From contig CP092863.1 of assembly GCA_030710605.1 (NCBI GenBank), positions 56,572,507 to 56,636,506 of the forward strand: a stretch of 64,000 nucleotides of DNA, given 5' to 3'. The notes beneath the pieces are model-generated. The model saw only the letters and a list, made by a program, of their open reading frames with translations. It did no database searches and was not told the origin of the DNA. The position numbers and the translations under genes are program-made. How positions within the stretch are numbered: position 1 is the first letter of the stretch; every line of letters begins with the position of its first letter. This DNA comes from Cordylochernes scorpioides. Taxonomy: Eukaryota > Arthropoda > Arachnida > Pseudoscorpiones > Chernetidae. This document shows positions 45,501-54,576 of the stretch, piece by piece.

Positions 45501-46409
45501 CATGCTGCAGCTTGCACCGCTGTCAGCATACCAAATATCATTGGGCTCTACTTGATTATCGCACAAAATAAGTCCATAATCACTTGAAATTCCTTTTGAA
45601 TCATGAAGATTTTTGGATTTATTTTTCTCATTAGCTAATCTTTTTCTACATTCGCGGCTCCAATGTCCAATTTTGTGACAATAGTGGCATTTAGTGTTCT
45701 TCTTGGCATCTTGAAAAGAACGTTGTGTATCTTTAGGCTTCGTTCGTGCTTGCCTGTGTAATAAGGCCTCGTCTTGTTTAGAAGAACCGCTTTGTTGATT
45801 GCTTGTTTCTTCAATCAAAAGTCTTGCAGTTAAATTGTTAAGAGTTTGAGCTTTCGGATCTAACGATTCCCACGCTGCAACAAAGTAGCGCATACTCGAA
45901 GGCAAAGTATTTAAATTTTTTGCTACCTTTTGATCTTCCGTAATGGTTCCGCCCATTTGTGAAATTTGTGCAGAAATATTTTCAATTTTTGCTATGTAAT
46001 CACTTATTGTTTCCGATGTCAATCGTGCATCGAAGAATTGTTGCCAAAGTAGGCCAATAGTAAATTCGGATTTTTGTTCATGAATAGCAAGTAATTTCTG
46101 CCACATTTGTGAAGCGGAAGTACAGTTCATCAGGGGCTGAAGAAACTTTAATTCGATTGCCGGTGATAATAACATCCTTGCCTTAACGTCCTTTGATTTC
46201 CAATTCTGTAGTGAACTTTCAGAGTTACTGTCGGAGGAAACAACATTCGGCTTTATTTCTAAGCCTTCCAATAATTCTAGTAATTTTTGTTGTTCCAAAA
46301 GAAGCCTGAATTGGAATTTCCATAGTGAAAAGTTTTCACCATTAAAAACTTTAATCCTTGAAAGACAATCTTCGCTCATCTTCTTTGTCTTGGAATCGGC
46401 CAACGACAA
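42510..46409 (-). CDS. Copia-type Gag-Pol polyprotein
   Basis: A 1299-residue polyprotein that would be cut into particle protein, protease, integrase and RT-RNase H in cytoplasmic particles, then insert a DNA copy in the nucleus. Domains in order: UBN2-type Gag (about 20-200); zinc knuckle with Cys241, Cys244, His249, Cys254; aspartic protease with Asp296-Ser-Gly; integrase zinc-binding region with LWHERLAHLP (about 427-436) and CEGCQLGKAH (464-473), then the catalytic core Asp494, Asp557 and Glu593; RT from about 810 with Asp893 in FDVKTAF and the YVDD box at 976-979; RNase H with YSDSDFA (1143), STTESEY (1183-1189, Glu1187) and IDNQAA (1221). No frameshift or stop was seen and the length is usual for copia. 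Gag and Pol are in one frame, so a Gag excess would need splicing or processing. The start at 46409 is the first ATG after the primer site; a second Met lies ten residues on. Confidence 0.95.
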   Translation of the reverse strand: MSLADSKTKKMSEDCLSRIKVFNGENFSLWKFQFRLLLEQQKLLELLEGLEIKPNVVSSDSNSESSLQNWKSKDVKARMLLSPAIELKFLQPLMNCTSASQMWQKLLAIHEQKSEFTIGLLWQQFFDARLTSETISDYIAKIENISAQISQMGGTITEDQKVAKNLNTLPSSMRYFVAAWESLDPKAQTLNNLTARLLIEETSNQQSGSSKQDEALLHRQARTKPKDTQRSFQDAKKNTKCHYCHKIGHWSRECRKRLANEKNKSKNLHDSKGISSDYGLILCDNQVEPNDIWYADSGASCSMTFRREWFKTYTPFTSDHPIYLGDNSTLLAEGMGDIEIQAYVDGGWYNTYIRNVLYSPQLKKNFYSLSTSTRRGFNVIIKHDKLQIFMDNDLNAVGVRHDGLYRMLFKVTSSSQGYITSENKLQLWHERLAHLPVATLREMATKGLVDGLQPQDLEGDFFFCEGCQLGKAHRKSCYPSDGKNYQLGEFIYADICGPMQTQSLSKYLYFCLFKDYFSGYRHIYFIKNKSDVLDIFKEYATLIYTQTGNKIKVLRTDNALEFKSDNFADLCKRFGIIHEFTAPYVHEQIGRIERDNRTIVEAARSMLNSRNLPGLFWAEACNTATYILNRSATKQTPGTTPYELFFGTKPNVANYKIFGCNAYMHIPKENRKKWDNKSIKLMFLGYENTSKNFRLWDWKTRKIRISKDVTFDEKATPHSDRESTKPKEIIFQINSAPDESPVATTNIPVQEMLPVSDISSHPMITRSKVSNSQCNFALADEPSNYIDAITNSDSERWKLAMDEDIDALNKNKKWTLERLADGHKPIGCKWVYKIKTESDGTIQRFRARLVAKGYSQIKNVDYFDTFSPVVRYDSLRIILSHAASERMFLKQFDVKTAFLNGELEELVYLEQPEGYKRDDNSCYRLHKSLYGLRQSSRNWNKKFTNFLYSHNFETPDADPCIFIGTHNDSNVILALYVDDGIILSKDKEAIAIIMDELEHAFDITSGSVNFFVGLQIEQSEDRASIFIHQSSYIDKILSKFNMADCIPASVPMDPYVILTKQDCPTPEQKEKISKFPFRKAVGSLMFASCVSRPDITYAVSQVSKFLEYPGPAHCTTVKNIFRYLKGTPHMGIHFTGQDQLVGYSDSDFARDVDSRKSTTGYAFMMNGGTVSWASQRQPIIALSTTESEYIAACSAAKELIWIRRLLQGIGCDITIETELYIDNQAAIKLVENPVFHKRTKHIDVRYHFIRSKHEEGELKVHHVCSSEQLADIMTKPLARNKFHYLRGLLNILDREGVLE

Positions 46410-46495
46410 AAAGAAACTAGGGTTATGGTTGGCGGTTGACGCCTAAACTTCGAGCAAAACAAAGGCTTACTCACTGCTGGCGGTTAATCCTTTTA

Positions 46496-46526
46496 GGCGC
46501 AGTGGAAGCGTGCTGGGCCCATAACC
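46496..46526 (-). other. Primer site complementary to the initiator tRNA-Met 5' half
   Basis: Directly inside the 5' LTR the plus strand reads GTGCTGGGCCCATAACC, preceded by GGCGCAGTGGAAGC. Together these 31 bases match, as I recall it, insect initiator tRNA-Met from the D-arm through the anticodon loop, ending where Drosophila copia's cleaved half-tRNA primer ends. The minus-strand RNA would therefore pair with a half tRNA over a longer stretch than the short site usually quoted. It is not a tRNA gene: the 3' half is absent. Confidence 0.85.
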
Positions 46527-46742
46527 TGTTGAAGTTTGAGATTGAATCAAGGAATAAAAATATTATTTATTAAACAAAGTAACTTAAAACAAGATGTTAA
46601 AGTAGCAAAATTTTAAAGGCAAGTATATATATGAAGGCGAGAGACAAAGACTATATATATTGACGTCGACCGCAGCGCCGCCGCGGCCGTTGATTGGTCG
46701 ATCCCCCAATGCTCCACGCCAATTTTGATCGCTATTCCAACA
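46527..46742 (-). repeat. 5' LTR of the copia element
   Basis: 216 bp, direct copy of 42305-42520 with one mismatch seen (A in place of C in the AAACAACGTAAC region). Confidence 0.95.
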
Positions 46743-47410
46743 GTTATTAAGGAATTTTGTATCAGTTTTGCAATTATATAAATTTAATATTTTCGTTTTG
46801 TTCTTTTATATCTATAATTTACTGCTTTCACACCAGGCATTGATTTTACTAAGTACATTTTTAACTAAAGTTCATCGTGACTTTTGTTCCAGCATATTAT
46901 AGTTATGTCGTCAGCATAGCCAACTGTTTCACTGTTATATCATCCAGATTAGTGTTTAAAAATTCTTCAATCAGTATGTTCTATAATGTGGGCGATAGTG
47001 GTCCTCCTTTTGAACATCCTTTAGAGGAAGAATATTTGTTCGAAACAATATCTGTTCCTGGAGATTTTTTAGGATTTAAATTATTGATTATATTATTTAT
47101 TTCACTGATGGCGAATTTTATACCTGTACTAATTTAGAAGTCTTAAGGTGTAATTTCTTATATTTTTATGTGTGTGAGTATTTGTATCTTCTTCATTTTT
47201 GTCATCTGGAAATAAGTTGCCCAAAAAACCTCAGCTATTTTCAATAAATCTGTTTTTTTTAGTTTCTAAAATTTACAAATATCCCTTCCTATTCTGGTTA
47301 CATTTCAGATTTTTGTATATTCGGTAAAAGTTCACATATGGGTTTTTGGAGTTGTTTTCTTCTAAGTATAACCTCCAAGATATTCTTTTGGCCTTGTTAA
47401 TTTTATTATT
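46743..47410 (-). pseudogene. Non-LTR retrotransposon relic, RT part
   Basis: On the minus strand the order is that of a non-LTR RT: WRLYLEENNSKNPYVNFYRI and a Leu-Phe-Pro-Asp-Asp stretch upstream; INNLNPKKSPGTD-like sequence near 47060-47110; CSKGGPLSPTL near 47000-47030; then, after a frame change, YADDITIICWNKSHDEL carrying the catalytic Asp pair near 46890-46930; and a decayed continuation reaching the copia insertion. With 41550-42304 it makes a 3' RT fragment of a jockey/I/R1-type element. A Helitron end abuts it at 47414. Confidence 0.8.
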
Positions 47411-47413
47411 ATA

Positions 47414-47510
47414 CTAGCGGATGTACCCGCCTTCGCCCAGGTTTTTCTCGAGGGAATGTTTGTAGTCTAGTAATAAGAAAATATACTACACCTAAAAACT
47501 ATCAGAGAAA
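47414..47510 (-). mobile_element. Helitron-like 3' terminus (family 2)
   Basis: CTAGCGGATGTACCCGCC on the plus strand is, read on the minus strand, a GC hairpin followed by a short spacer, CTAG and T, a Helitron-type 3' end. It differs from family 1 in the hairpin (CGGGCGAAGCCGGG type). Related ends are at 48961, 54577, 54826 and 57895. The 5' end was not identified. Confidence 0.6.
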
Positions 47511-49184
47511 AGAGAAACCACGGAATGTGAACAGAAAAATGCTTACAATGGATGTTATGTTTACGATATCAAGTTAAATAAAAACAAAGATAAAATTTGC
47601 ATATGTTGGTCACTATAAATTTGTATATTTGTTAGGCGAAATTAGAAACATGATAAAACAATTGGGTATTTAAAAACAAATGTAGAAATAAAAGTTGAAG
47701 TATAATAAACAATATTAAAGATTAATTTTAATTATTAATCAAGATTGTGTGTGAATATGTGAGAAAGATGTAATATCGTTGTTGTTTTCTTGGCCGACTG
47801 TTTTACATATGGTGTTATCTTAAAATTGCTTGTATTGAACATTTTTTTAGATTGAGATTATTAGCTAGTATGTAAAAAAATTAACTCTGTTGAAATTTAA
47901 TTTTGTATTTATATATAAATAAAATTAACTCTGTTGATTTTTTTTTTTGTATTTAATCGATAACAGCGAAGTTACGCATGTTAATGTTAGGAAATATATT
48001 TTGATGTTAAGCAAAACCTGCTCCATCTCGTTTTACATAAATGTTGAAAATTTGGTTGAAATTGATGCATTGTAACGAAAGTTTTTAGTGATGTCCACTT
48101 ATGAAATTTCCATTTTATTATATTATATTTGTTTCTAATAATTGTGAATATTTGTTTGATATAATCTAGGTATATGTTGTTTAATTAGAATATTTTTTAA
48201 AATTTAGGACTAGTATACTACCATTATCACCCAAAAACAGTTTCTTTCTTTGAATTTCATTATTGGATACAAAAATACATATAATCTACCAATCAGTTAA
48301 TAGGTACCATTTGAAGTTTGATATAGTAATTACGAAGAGTAAAATTCGAATCTGGTATAAAATTCTATATACCTTGTTAAATAGCTATCTTCTCTGCTAA
48401 TCATGATATTGTTTATTTAAACCATTAATATCACTTTATCTAAGAAATATATGGCATATATATAACCTATTCATAATAAATTTACCTCTTTAATTATGGG
48501 GAAACTGATTTAAAACCATAAAGATATAGAATATTCTGCTTATATATAAACAGGTAGAATAAAAAAGCACAAGAAAGGTTGCAGAAACTTGATAATAGCC
48601 CCGGCCACTATGAGACAATATGCCTGTTCCTATATTGGATGCCTGGGGCAATGCAATCAACACTGCGCTTCTATTGGATTTGTGACGGTCCAATCATTTC
48701 ATAGCGTCGCCAGGTAAAACCTCATTGTTGGCTCCTATTAAGCTGAAATATCAGTGAATTAAGTCAAATCACGATGTAAATTCATCTGATATAGTTAGTT
48801 CGAAATTATATAAAGTAATACCTTATTTTTGTTGAACTATGTTGAGAATTTCTTAACAGAGATAGACAAATTTGTGATATTTTTTTAAATTTCTGCTTTA
48901 AAGCTATATGTAATAATAATAATGATAATAATATATTTATTAAGTAGAGCATATAATATACTATCGGATGTGTACCCGGCTTCACCCGAGTTTTATCCGA
49001 ATGAAAGTTTGCCTAACTAATATTATTGATAATAATATTCCGGAACACACAGAATATTATGATAATAATGATAATAATATTCGTTACATTATATATTTTT
49101 ATAATATATAAAATATATTTTTCGAGCAAACATATCCACTCTCTCTAATGAATAGATTTTAATATATATATATATATATATATA
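47511..49184. other. AT-rich stretch with a degenerate Helitron end and TA run
   Basis: About 48961-49030 repeats the family 2 end in worn form (TATCGGATGTGTACCCGGC). A TA run lies at 49161-49184. No gene was recognised; a 67-residue minus frame at 48490-48693 has no domain. Confidence 0.5.
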
Positions 49185-49772
49185 TGTAGTAATCCCGAGA
49201 TGGAATGTGCTGGGCAGTCGTGGTAGTGGGTGAGTGATGGGATTCCCGCACTGGGACAGCAAGAGACAGAGGCAGGTCTAGGTGGTAACTCCAAGAAGTA
49301 GAGGTAGACCACGGACGAAGGTAGTCGGACCATGGACGTCACGGATGCCCTAAGTCTACATCGCGGATAGGGGTGAGAAGTCTGACTGACCGTATAACAG
49401 CGTCGCTCTGAAACAACTAAAACAACTCTCTACTCTCTTTTGTCCCATTTCTGGGCTCCTTATATACTCAGACTCTGGCATGTGGTGGCGCGTTTTGATT
49501 GGCCCCCAGAAAACACGCCACCTGTCAAGCGTTGATTAATTATTACGTCTGGCCACCTGTTGACGGGGTAATCGAACTCATTATCATAAACACGTGTTAG
49601 TCTGGGTTGTTTATCACGTCTGGCCTTTGTCCTCTGTACTACCTCTACTCCTTTTGTTTTATTTGTCATTTCTATTATTATACAAGGTCGATACATATTT
49701 TTATATACAGATATGGGGTTATAATAAACATTAGAAGAAGATTGTGCTCTATCTACCTTAAAATATACTACA
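49185..49772 (-). repeat. 3' LTR of the large noncoding element
   Basis: 588 bp, direct copy of 53567-54154. The strand is inferred from the TATA box. Confidence 0.88.
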
Positions 49773-50099
49773 GAATGTGTCCCCGGTGATGAAGGTTTGG
49801 TTGGGGGAATGACATGTAATGAATGATAACCTAACAAACCTATTATAAAAAAATAAAAGAAATAATTTGTATACAAATTAGTTAAAATTTTTATTAAGCT
49901 ACAAGTTAAAAAGAGAAAGATGTTGTAATGGTGGTGTATCAATGAAAACGTACAAAATGAATGATAAAAGATTAAGAGAAGGTATATAATACAAAATGGT
50001 AACTATGGTAAAATGAATCGTACAAGGAAAATAATATCTTATTGTATTAAAGATGAGAGAAAAAAAAATGAAGTTAGTTTATTGACTGAACTTATAATG

Positions 50100-50830
50100 T
50101 GACGCTAAGGTTGAAAAAGAAAGGGGGTGTCTGAGCATGTTTCTGCAAAAGTAGTATCCCAAGCATCCTGCAATGCAATGCGAACTTGTTTAAGTGAGGC
50201 ATTGTTTTCATTAACAGAAGGCCTGAGATATTCCGTCTGCATCATTAGCTCTGACAGTGAAAAGAGGTGGGAAGATTGATGGATGTAAAAGGTAGAGGTA
50301 GAGGTAAGAGGGATCCCTGTTGTCCATAATGATTGTGCCCGGTTGAGTTGTGAAAAAAAACTGAAAAGTTGAAAAAATGATGAATTGATATGATGCGTCG
50401 GGCGATGAGAAAAAAAATAAAAATATCGCGCTGGATATCCTGAACTCATTATCGGGAATGGTATAACGAGGAAGGATTGTTCCAGTCGGATTAATCAAGG
50501 AAAAAAAACAAAAATGTTCGGCCAACTGAAATCCCTTGGAAGGTTGGAGATTTGAAGGATGCGGAAAAGGAGAGGTGGGTGTAAGAGATTTATTGTTGTC
50601 AATTTTGATTGTGTCCGGCTTGTGTGGTGAAAAAAAAAGTTGAAAAATGAAAAATGATGAGCCGGACGATGAGAGAAAAAAAAATAAAAAATCCAACTGG
50701 GTCTCCTGAGCTCACTGTTGGGAAATGTACAGCGAGGAAGGGTCTTCTAGTTAGGTAAATCAATAAAAAAAAGAAAATGGCTGACGAACAATAAACTCTT
50801 GATGGATGTAAAAGGTTGGGAGGAAAGGTT
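50100..50830 (-). repeat. Internal duplicated module, copy 1
   Basis: Shares an ordered set of stretches with 51600-52300: GTTTCTGCAAA, ATCCTGC/CCTGCC followed by GCAATRCGA, GTATTGTTTTCA-type sequence and several AAAAAATAAAAAT-flanked blocks. Within it, two sub-units of about 285 bp (50230-50515 and 50516-50800) also resemble each other. Minus-strand frames here are purine/pyrimidine-bias artefacts or decayed coding sequence. Confidence 0.6.
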
Positions 50831-51599
50831 CATGGGATAGAGTTAAGAGGTTGTAAGGGAAGCGTCAAAAATAACATTTTGAAAATCTATTAAGAAAAAT
50901 AAAATGATAAATGTTTTATCTGCTTTTAAGAAATATTATAAGTATTGTTAGGTGTAGGTTTTTAAAAATGATGCCTAAAATAGTTGAAGTTGTAAAATGC
51001 TAAGTCTAAACATGATGAGAAAAAGAAAATTAAAATTAATTAAACATATTAAGGTAATACTATATAAAGGATTGACTGGTAGTTGATGGCATTAATGTTG
51101 ATGGTTAAACAAAATTATATTATCAATTAATATTGAAATGTTTTATCTACATCTGTAAGTTAAAAAACAAAGTCCAACACTACAAAACTAGTAAAACTGT
51201 AAGTCTATTTACAATAAATGAGAGAAAAGCTAGCAAACCTATTAAATGGGAAATAATTTGGGGCATAAAAAAAAATTAGTTACTAGAATAAAAATAAAGA
51301 TAAAGGGGAGTAGTGGTGACACACTGATATAATATTATAAAACTACAAAATATATAAGAGGAGTACATAGGAAGGATAAATTTAAAGTAAACACACACAA
51401 TAGCGAAAGTAAATATTTGGGAAAGTTGGTACACTATTTACAGTTTTTTGATACTTAAGGTGTCTTGAATATTTACAACACAGTTTCAGGGATGTAATAC
51501 AGGAAAGAGGAGAAGTAGAGATAATAAAAGTAAAATAAAATATAAAAGAAAATTGACTTAAGCGAAAGGTTTGCGATAGGTAGTGACGCAGTGAGGAAT

Positions 51600-52300
51600 A
51601 AAGGGAGAAGGTCTGAATTGGTTTCTGCAAAGGACATCTCAGGAGTCCTGCCCTGCAATACGAGCTTAGAAGCGAAGTATTGTTTTCAGGGTTCAGCAAT
51701 CTCAAGATGTTCTGTAAGTATCATTAGATCAGATGGGCAAAAGGCGTGAAGATCGAAGGAGAGGTAGTTAATGGGAGAATATGGGAAAGAAATCTTTTCT
51801 GAGAGAAGGTTAAAAAGAGATGGTGACTCAAGAGCTGCGCTGCTGTCGGTGATTGAGCTCGACCAGATGAAAAATAAAATTAAACGAAAAATGAGTGGGC
51901 GCATCGTGCTGTGATGGCCTGGGTCGAGCATTAGAGAAAAAAAAATCTCGCTGGTTATCCAAGCTCTCCGTGTGGAGTTAACATGGGGAGGAAGAGTGTA
52001 TCAGGTCGATGAATTATTAAAAAATAAAAATTAAAAAAGTTTGACGAGCAGGAGTCTCAGGAACCGTTGAAGAGGTTAGAGGATGGAGGTAGATTGTGAA
52101 AACAGGGCTCGACTGTTGCCATTGATTGATTGAACCTGAGTTTGAGGAAAAAAGAATGAAATAAAGAATGCTGGGACGGTGACCTGGGTGTAAATAAAAA
52201 AAATCGGCAAACAGGAACTCTGCGATGGACGAGGGGTGGTTAGAACGAAGGCATAGAAGGCCAATGGAAAATGATCAAGAGACGAGAGAAGTATGGAAGG
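51600..52300 (-). repeat. Internal duplicated module, copy 2
   Basis: Diverged copy of 50100-50830 offset by about 1.5 kb. Several short minus-strand frames overlap it; none has a domain. Confidence 0.55.
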
Positions 52301-53248
52301 CCTATAATTGATTGATTGACAGGTAAGAGTGTTGCAGTAAGAAGGACTGTCTCTGCTAATGATGGATGCTAATGATGTAACAAGGGAGGGAGAGATGAAG
52401 TAGAAGAAAAAAAAACAATTAGGGGGAGATCAGTGCGACCTTGAATTTGTTGTCGCGTTAAGACGCACAGACAAATCGCTAGATTGGAGATTATAAGCGG
52501 TGATTAGGTTTAGAAAATGATAAAATAATGAATTTACGAATTTTTTTAAAAGAAAAGGTTATGGCATGGGTACAAAATTCGGTAGAGTTTCGTAAATGAC
52601 AATTTAACACAGGTAGGAATGAAATGCAATGGGGATTGGAAATTTTATGGTATGTTATTTAGTTTTCGCATATTACATTTATAATTGTATTTGTAATTGT
52701 GGGGGAAAATGGGAGGCACATTTTGAGATGAGATAATTTAAAATTGATATTTATAAAAATACAAATCTAGGACTATTTTTTAAAACTTTTAAATATTGAG
52801 AAATATCAATTGAAATAGTAATAGGTTAAGTAAAATAAAGAGCGTAATAAATTTAATTATTAATACTATGGCCATAAATAAGGTATTAAAAAAACTCACA
52901 AATAAGTTTAGAATATATGATTCGAGTAATTAAAATACAATATGATTTTTTTTAATGAAAAATTGAAATTAATTAATTTAAATTTTAAAAAGTTGCTTAA
53001 AATAAAGTAAAAATTGATAAATGAGGGTGTATAAGATTTAATATTTGAATTTAAATGCTATAAAAATGGTAAAATAATGAACTAAAGGATTTATAATAAT
53101 AATGTTATTGCTATTAAAATGGTATCGAATAATTAATTCAGAGCCAACGGAGATAGTGTTACATTAAATAGTTCTGTAGAGAAAATTCTCTTACCAGATG
53201 GATGTCTTGAATGGGTCTTGTGGAGTGGGCTGCGATGAGGCTTGGTGA

Positions 53249-53545
53249 TCACTTTTTGCGATGGTTGCCATGGGACATCGTCGATGTTGGTTGACGGGGC
53301 AATGTCAGGATTTCTCGATGATTCTTGTCTGCCTGTTCGAGCCGATGGAGGAAGATGTTCGTGGCGCAGTAGATGTCGATGGGGGCGATAATGACCTCCT
53401 CGGTGCGAGGTGCAGCTAGTCCTCGCATGGCGTCTTTTAGGTGGCTTACTCGGTCTTCGCAGTGGGGCTGTATGTTGGTGAGGGCATCCGCGACGTACTT
53501 GTCTCTGACCTCCGTCATCCTCTGCACGCTGCTGTCCTCAGGCAT
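53249..53545 (-). CDS. 98-residue open frame next to the 5' LTR, unknown
   Basis: This is the only ATG frame placed where a Gag would start: the ATG is 22 bases inside the 5' LTR, in an AGGATGC context. It gives an acidic/basic helical protein with a Val-Arg-Asp-Lys-Tyr-Val-Ala-Asp-Ala-Leu stretch, one Cys in ...HCEDRV and another in IYCATNIFLHRLEQADKN, and a basic C-terminus. No zinc knuckle or named domain. A splice-donor-like CTG|GTAAGA lies about 55 bases after the stop. It could be a Gag remnant or a chance frame. No function is assigned. Confidence 0.35.
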   Translation of the reverse strand: MPEDSSVQRMTEVRDKYVADALTNIQPHCEDRVSHLKDAMRGLAAPRTEEVIIAPIDIYCATNIFLHRLEQADKNHREILTLPRQPTSTMSHGNHRKK

Positions 53546-53566
53546 CCTGTCGACTTTAACGGGTTC

Positions 53567-54154
53567 TGTAGTAATCCCGAGATGGAATGTGCTGGGCAGT
53601 CGTGGTAGTGGGTGAGTGATGGGATTCCCGCACTGGGACAGCAAGAGACAGAGGCAGGTCTAGGTGGTAACTCCAAGAAGTAGAGGTAGACCACGGACGA
53701 AGGTAGTCGGACCATGGACGTGACGGATGCCCTAAGTCTACATCGCGGATAGGGGTGAGAAGTCTGACTGACCGTATAACTGCGTCGCTCTGAAACAACT
53801 AAAACAACTCTCTACTCTCTTTTGTCCCATTTCTGGGCTCCTTATATACTCAGACTCTGGCATGTGGTGGCGCGTTTTGATTGGCCCCCAGAAAACACGC
53901 CACCTGTCAAGCGTTGATTAATTATTACGTCTGGCCACCTGTTGACGGGGTAATCGAACTCATTATCATAAACACGTGTTAGTCTGGGTTGTTTATCACG
54001 TCTGGCCTTTGTCCTCTGTACTACCTCTACTCCTTTTGTTTTATTTGTCATTTCTATTATTATACAAGGTCGATACATATTTTTATATACAGATATGGGG
54101 TTATAATAAACATTAGAAGAAGATTGTGCTCTATCTACCTTAAAATATAATACA
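53567..54154 (-). repeat. 5' LTR of the large noncoding element
   Basis: 588 bp. On the minus strand TATATAAGGAGCC (about 53838-53850) lies upstream of AGAGAGTTGTTTTAG, a plausible promoter. A 78-residue minus frame repeated in both LTRs lies in the U3 part and looks incidental. Confidence 0.88.
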
Positions 54155-54177
54155 TATATATATATAAATATCTAAAT

Positions 54178-54216
54178 ATATACTACATGATCTTAGCCAA
54201 AAGGCCTAATAACGAT
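54178..54216 (-). pseudogene. U2 snRNA 5'-end fragment
   Basis: On the minus strand the block reads ATCG, a degenerate stretch, then GGCCTTTTGGCTAAGATCA and TGTAGTAT. This is the beginning of U2 snRNA (recalled, roughly nucleotides 1-38) with a short deletion before TGTAGTAT. It ends before the branch-point-pairing region and the Sm site, so it is not a functional gene. It lies 23 bases from the LTR end of the large element. Confidence 0.75.
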
Positions 54217-54576
54217 TTTTTTTATATAAAGAGATGACATGGCTCCGTGTGTCTTCTGCTCGAGTTATGTTTCACTGATAGAATTTTGTTCCTGCCTACT
54301 AAAAAATATTATCTGGCTTCGCCCGTGGTCTGCTTTCGTGAATATTCCCCTAAAGAATTTTGTTTATCTCAATCAAGCATGATACAAAAATATTGTCATG
54401 ATCATTTCTGACTAAAAAAATATTGTTGCTCAGTACTTGGTTAATTATAATTTTTATTGGTTAAAAGTGCGGCAAAAACTTCTTCCAGATTTAACTCTCT
54501 GTACTGTTCAAATTTCAGCGATATTAGTTACATATTGAGGGCGTGCATATAGCTGGCAAACATAATATATATATGT

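Larger units (their letters stand above)
42305..46742 (-). mobile_element. Intact copia-type LTR retrotransposon
   Basis: Two 216-bp LTRs (42305-42520 and 46527-46742) have TG...CA ends, and only one mismatch was seen. The flanks carry the 5-bp duplication GTTAT (42300-42304 and 46743-46747). Between the LTRs is a single uninterrupted 1299-residue Gag-Pol frame, an initiator-tRNA primer site and a GAGAGGGAG polypurine tract. All expected domains and catalytic residues are present, so this looks young and potentially able to transpose. It sits in a decayed non-LTR element. Confidence 0.95.
49185..54154 (-). mobile_element. Large LTR element with mostly noncoding interior
   Basis: Two 588-bp LTRs (49185-49772 and 53567-54154) have TGTAGTA...TACTACA-type ends (the second copy reads TAATACA), and three differences were seen between them. 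The 3.8-kb interior has no retroviral domain. Orientation is taken as minus because a TATATAAGGAGCC box and a capping-like stretch lie on that strand in each LTR and the only ATG frame next to an LTR is on that strand. The flanks are TA repeats, so the target duplication cannot be resolved. Structure fits a LARD-type non-autonomous element; its helper is unknown. Confidence 0.8.

Noticed and set aside
46496-46526. tRNA-Met gene
   Set aside because: Only the 5' half is present, directly beside an LTR, so it is a primer site.
50105-52264. Phe/Ser-rich minus-strand frames in the large noncoding element
   Set aside because: Phe/Ser-rich translation follows from the purine bias of the plus strand; no motif, and homologous positions are frameshifted between the two internal modules.
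49460-54078. 78- and 160-residue minus frames inside the 588-bp LTRs
   Set aside because: They lie in the U3 part of the LTRs, have no domain, and are duplicated only because the LTRs are.
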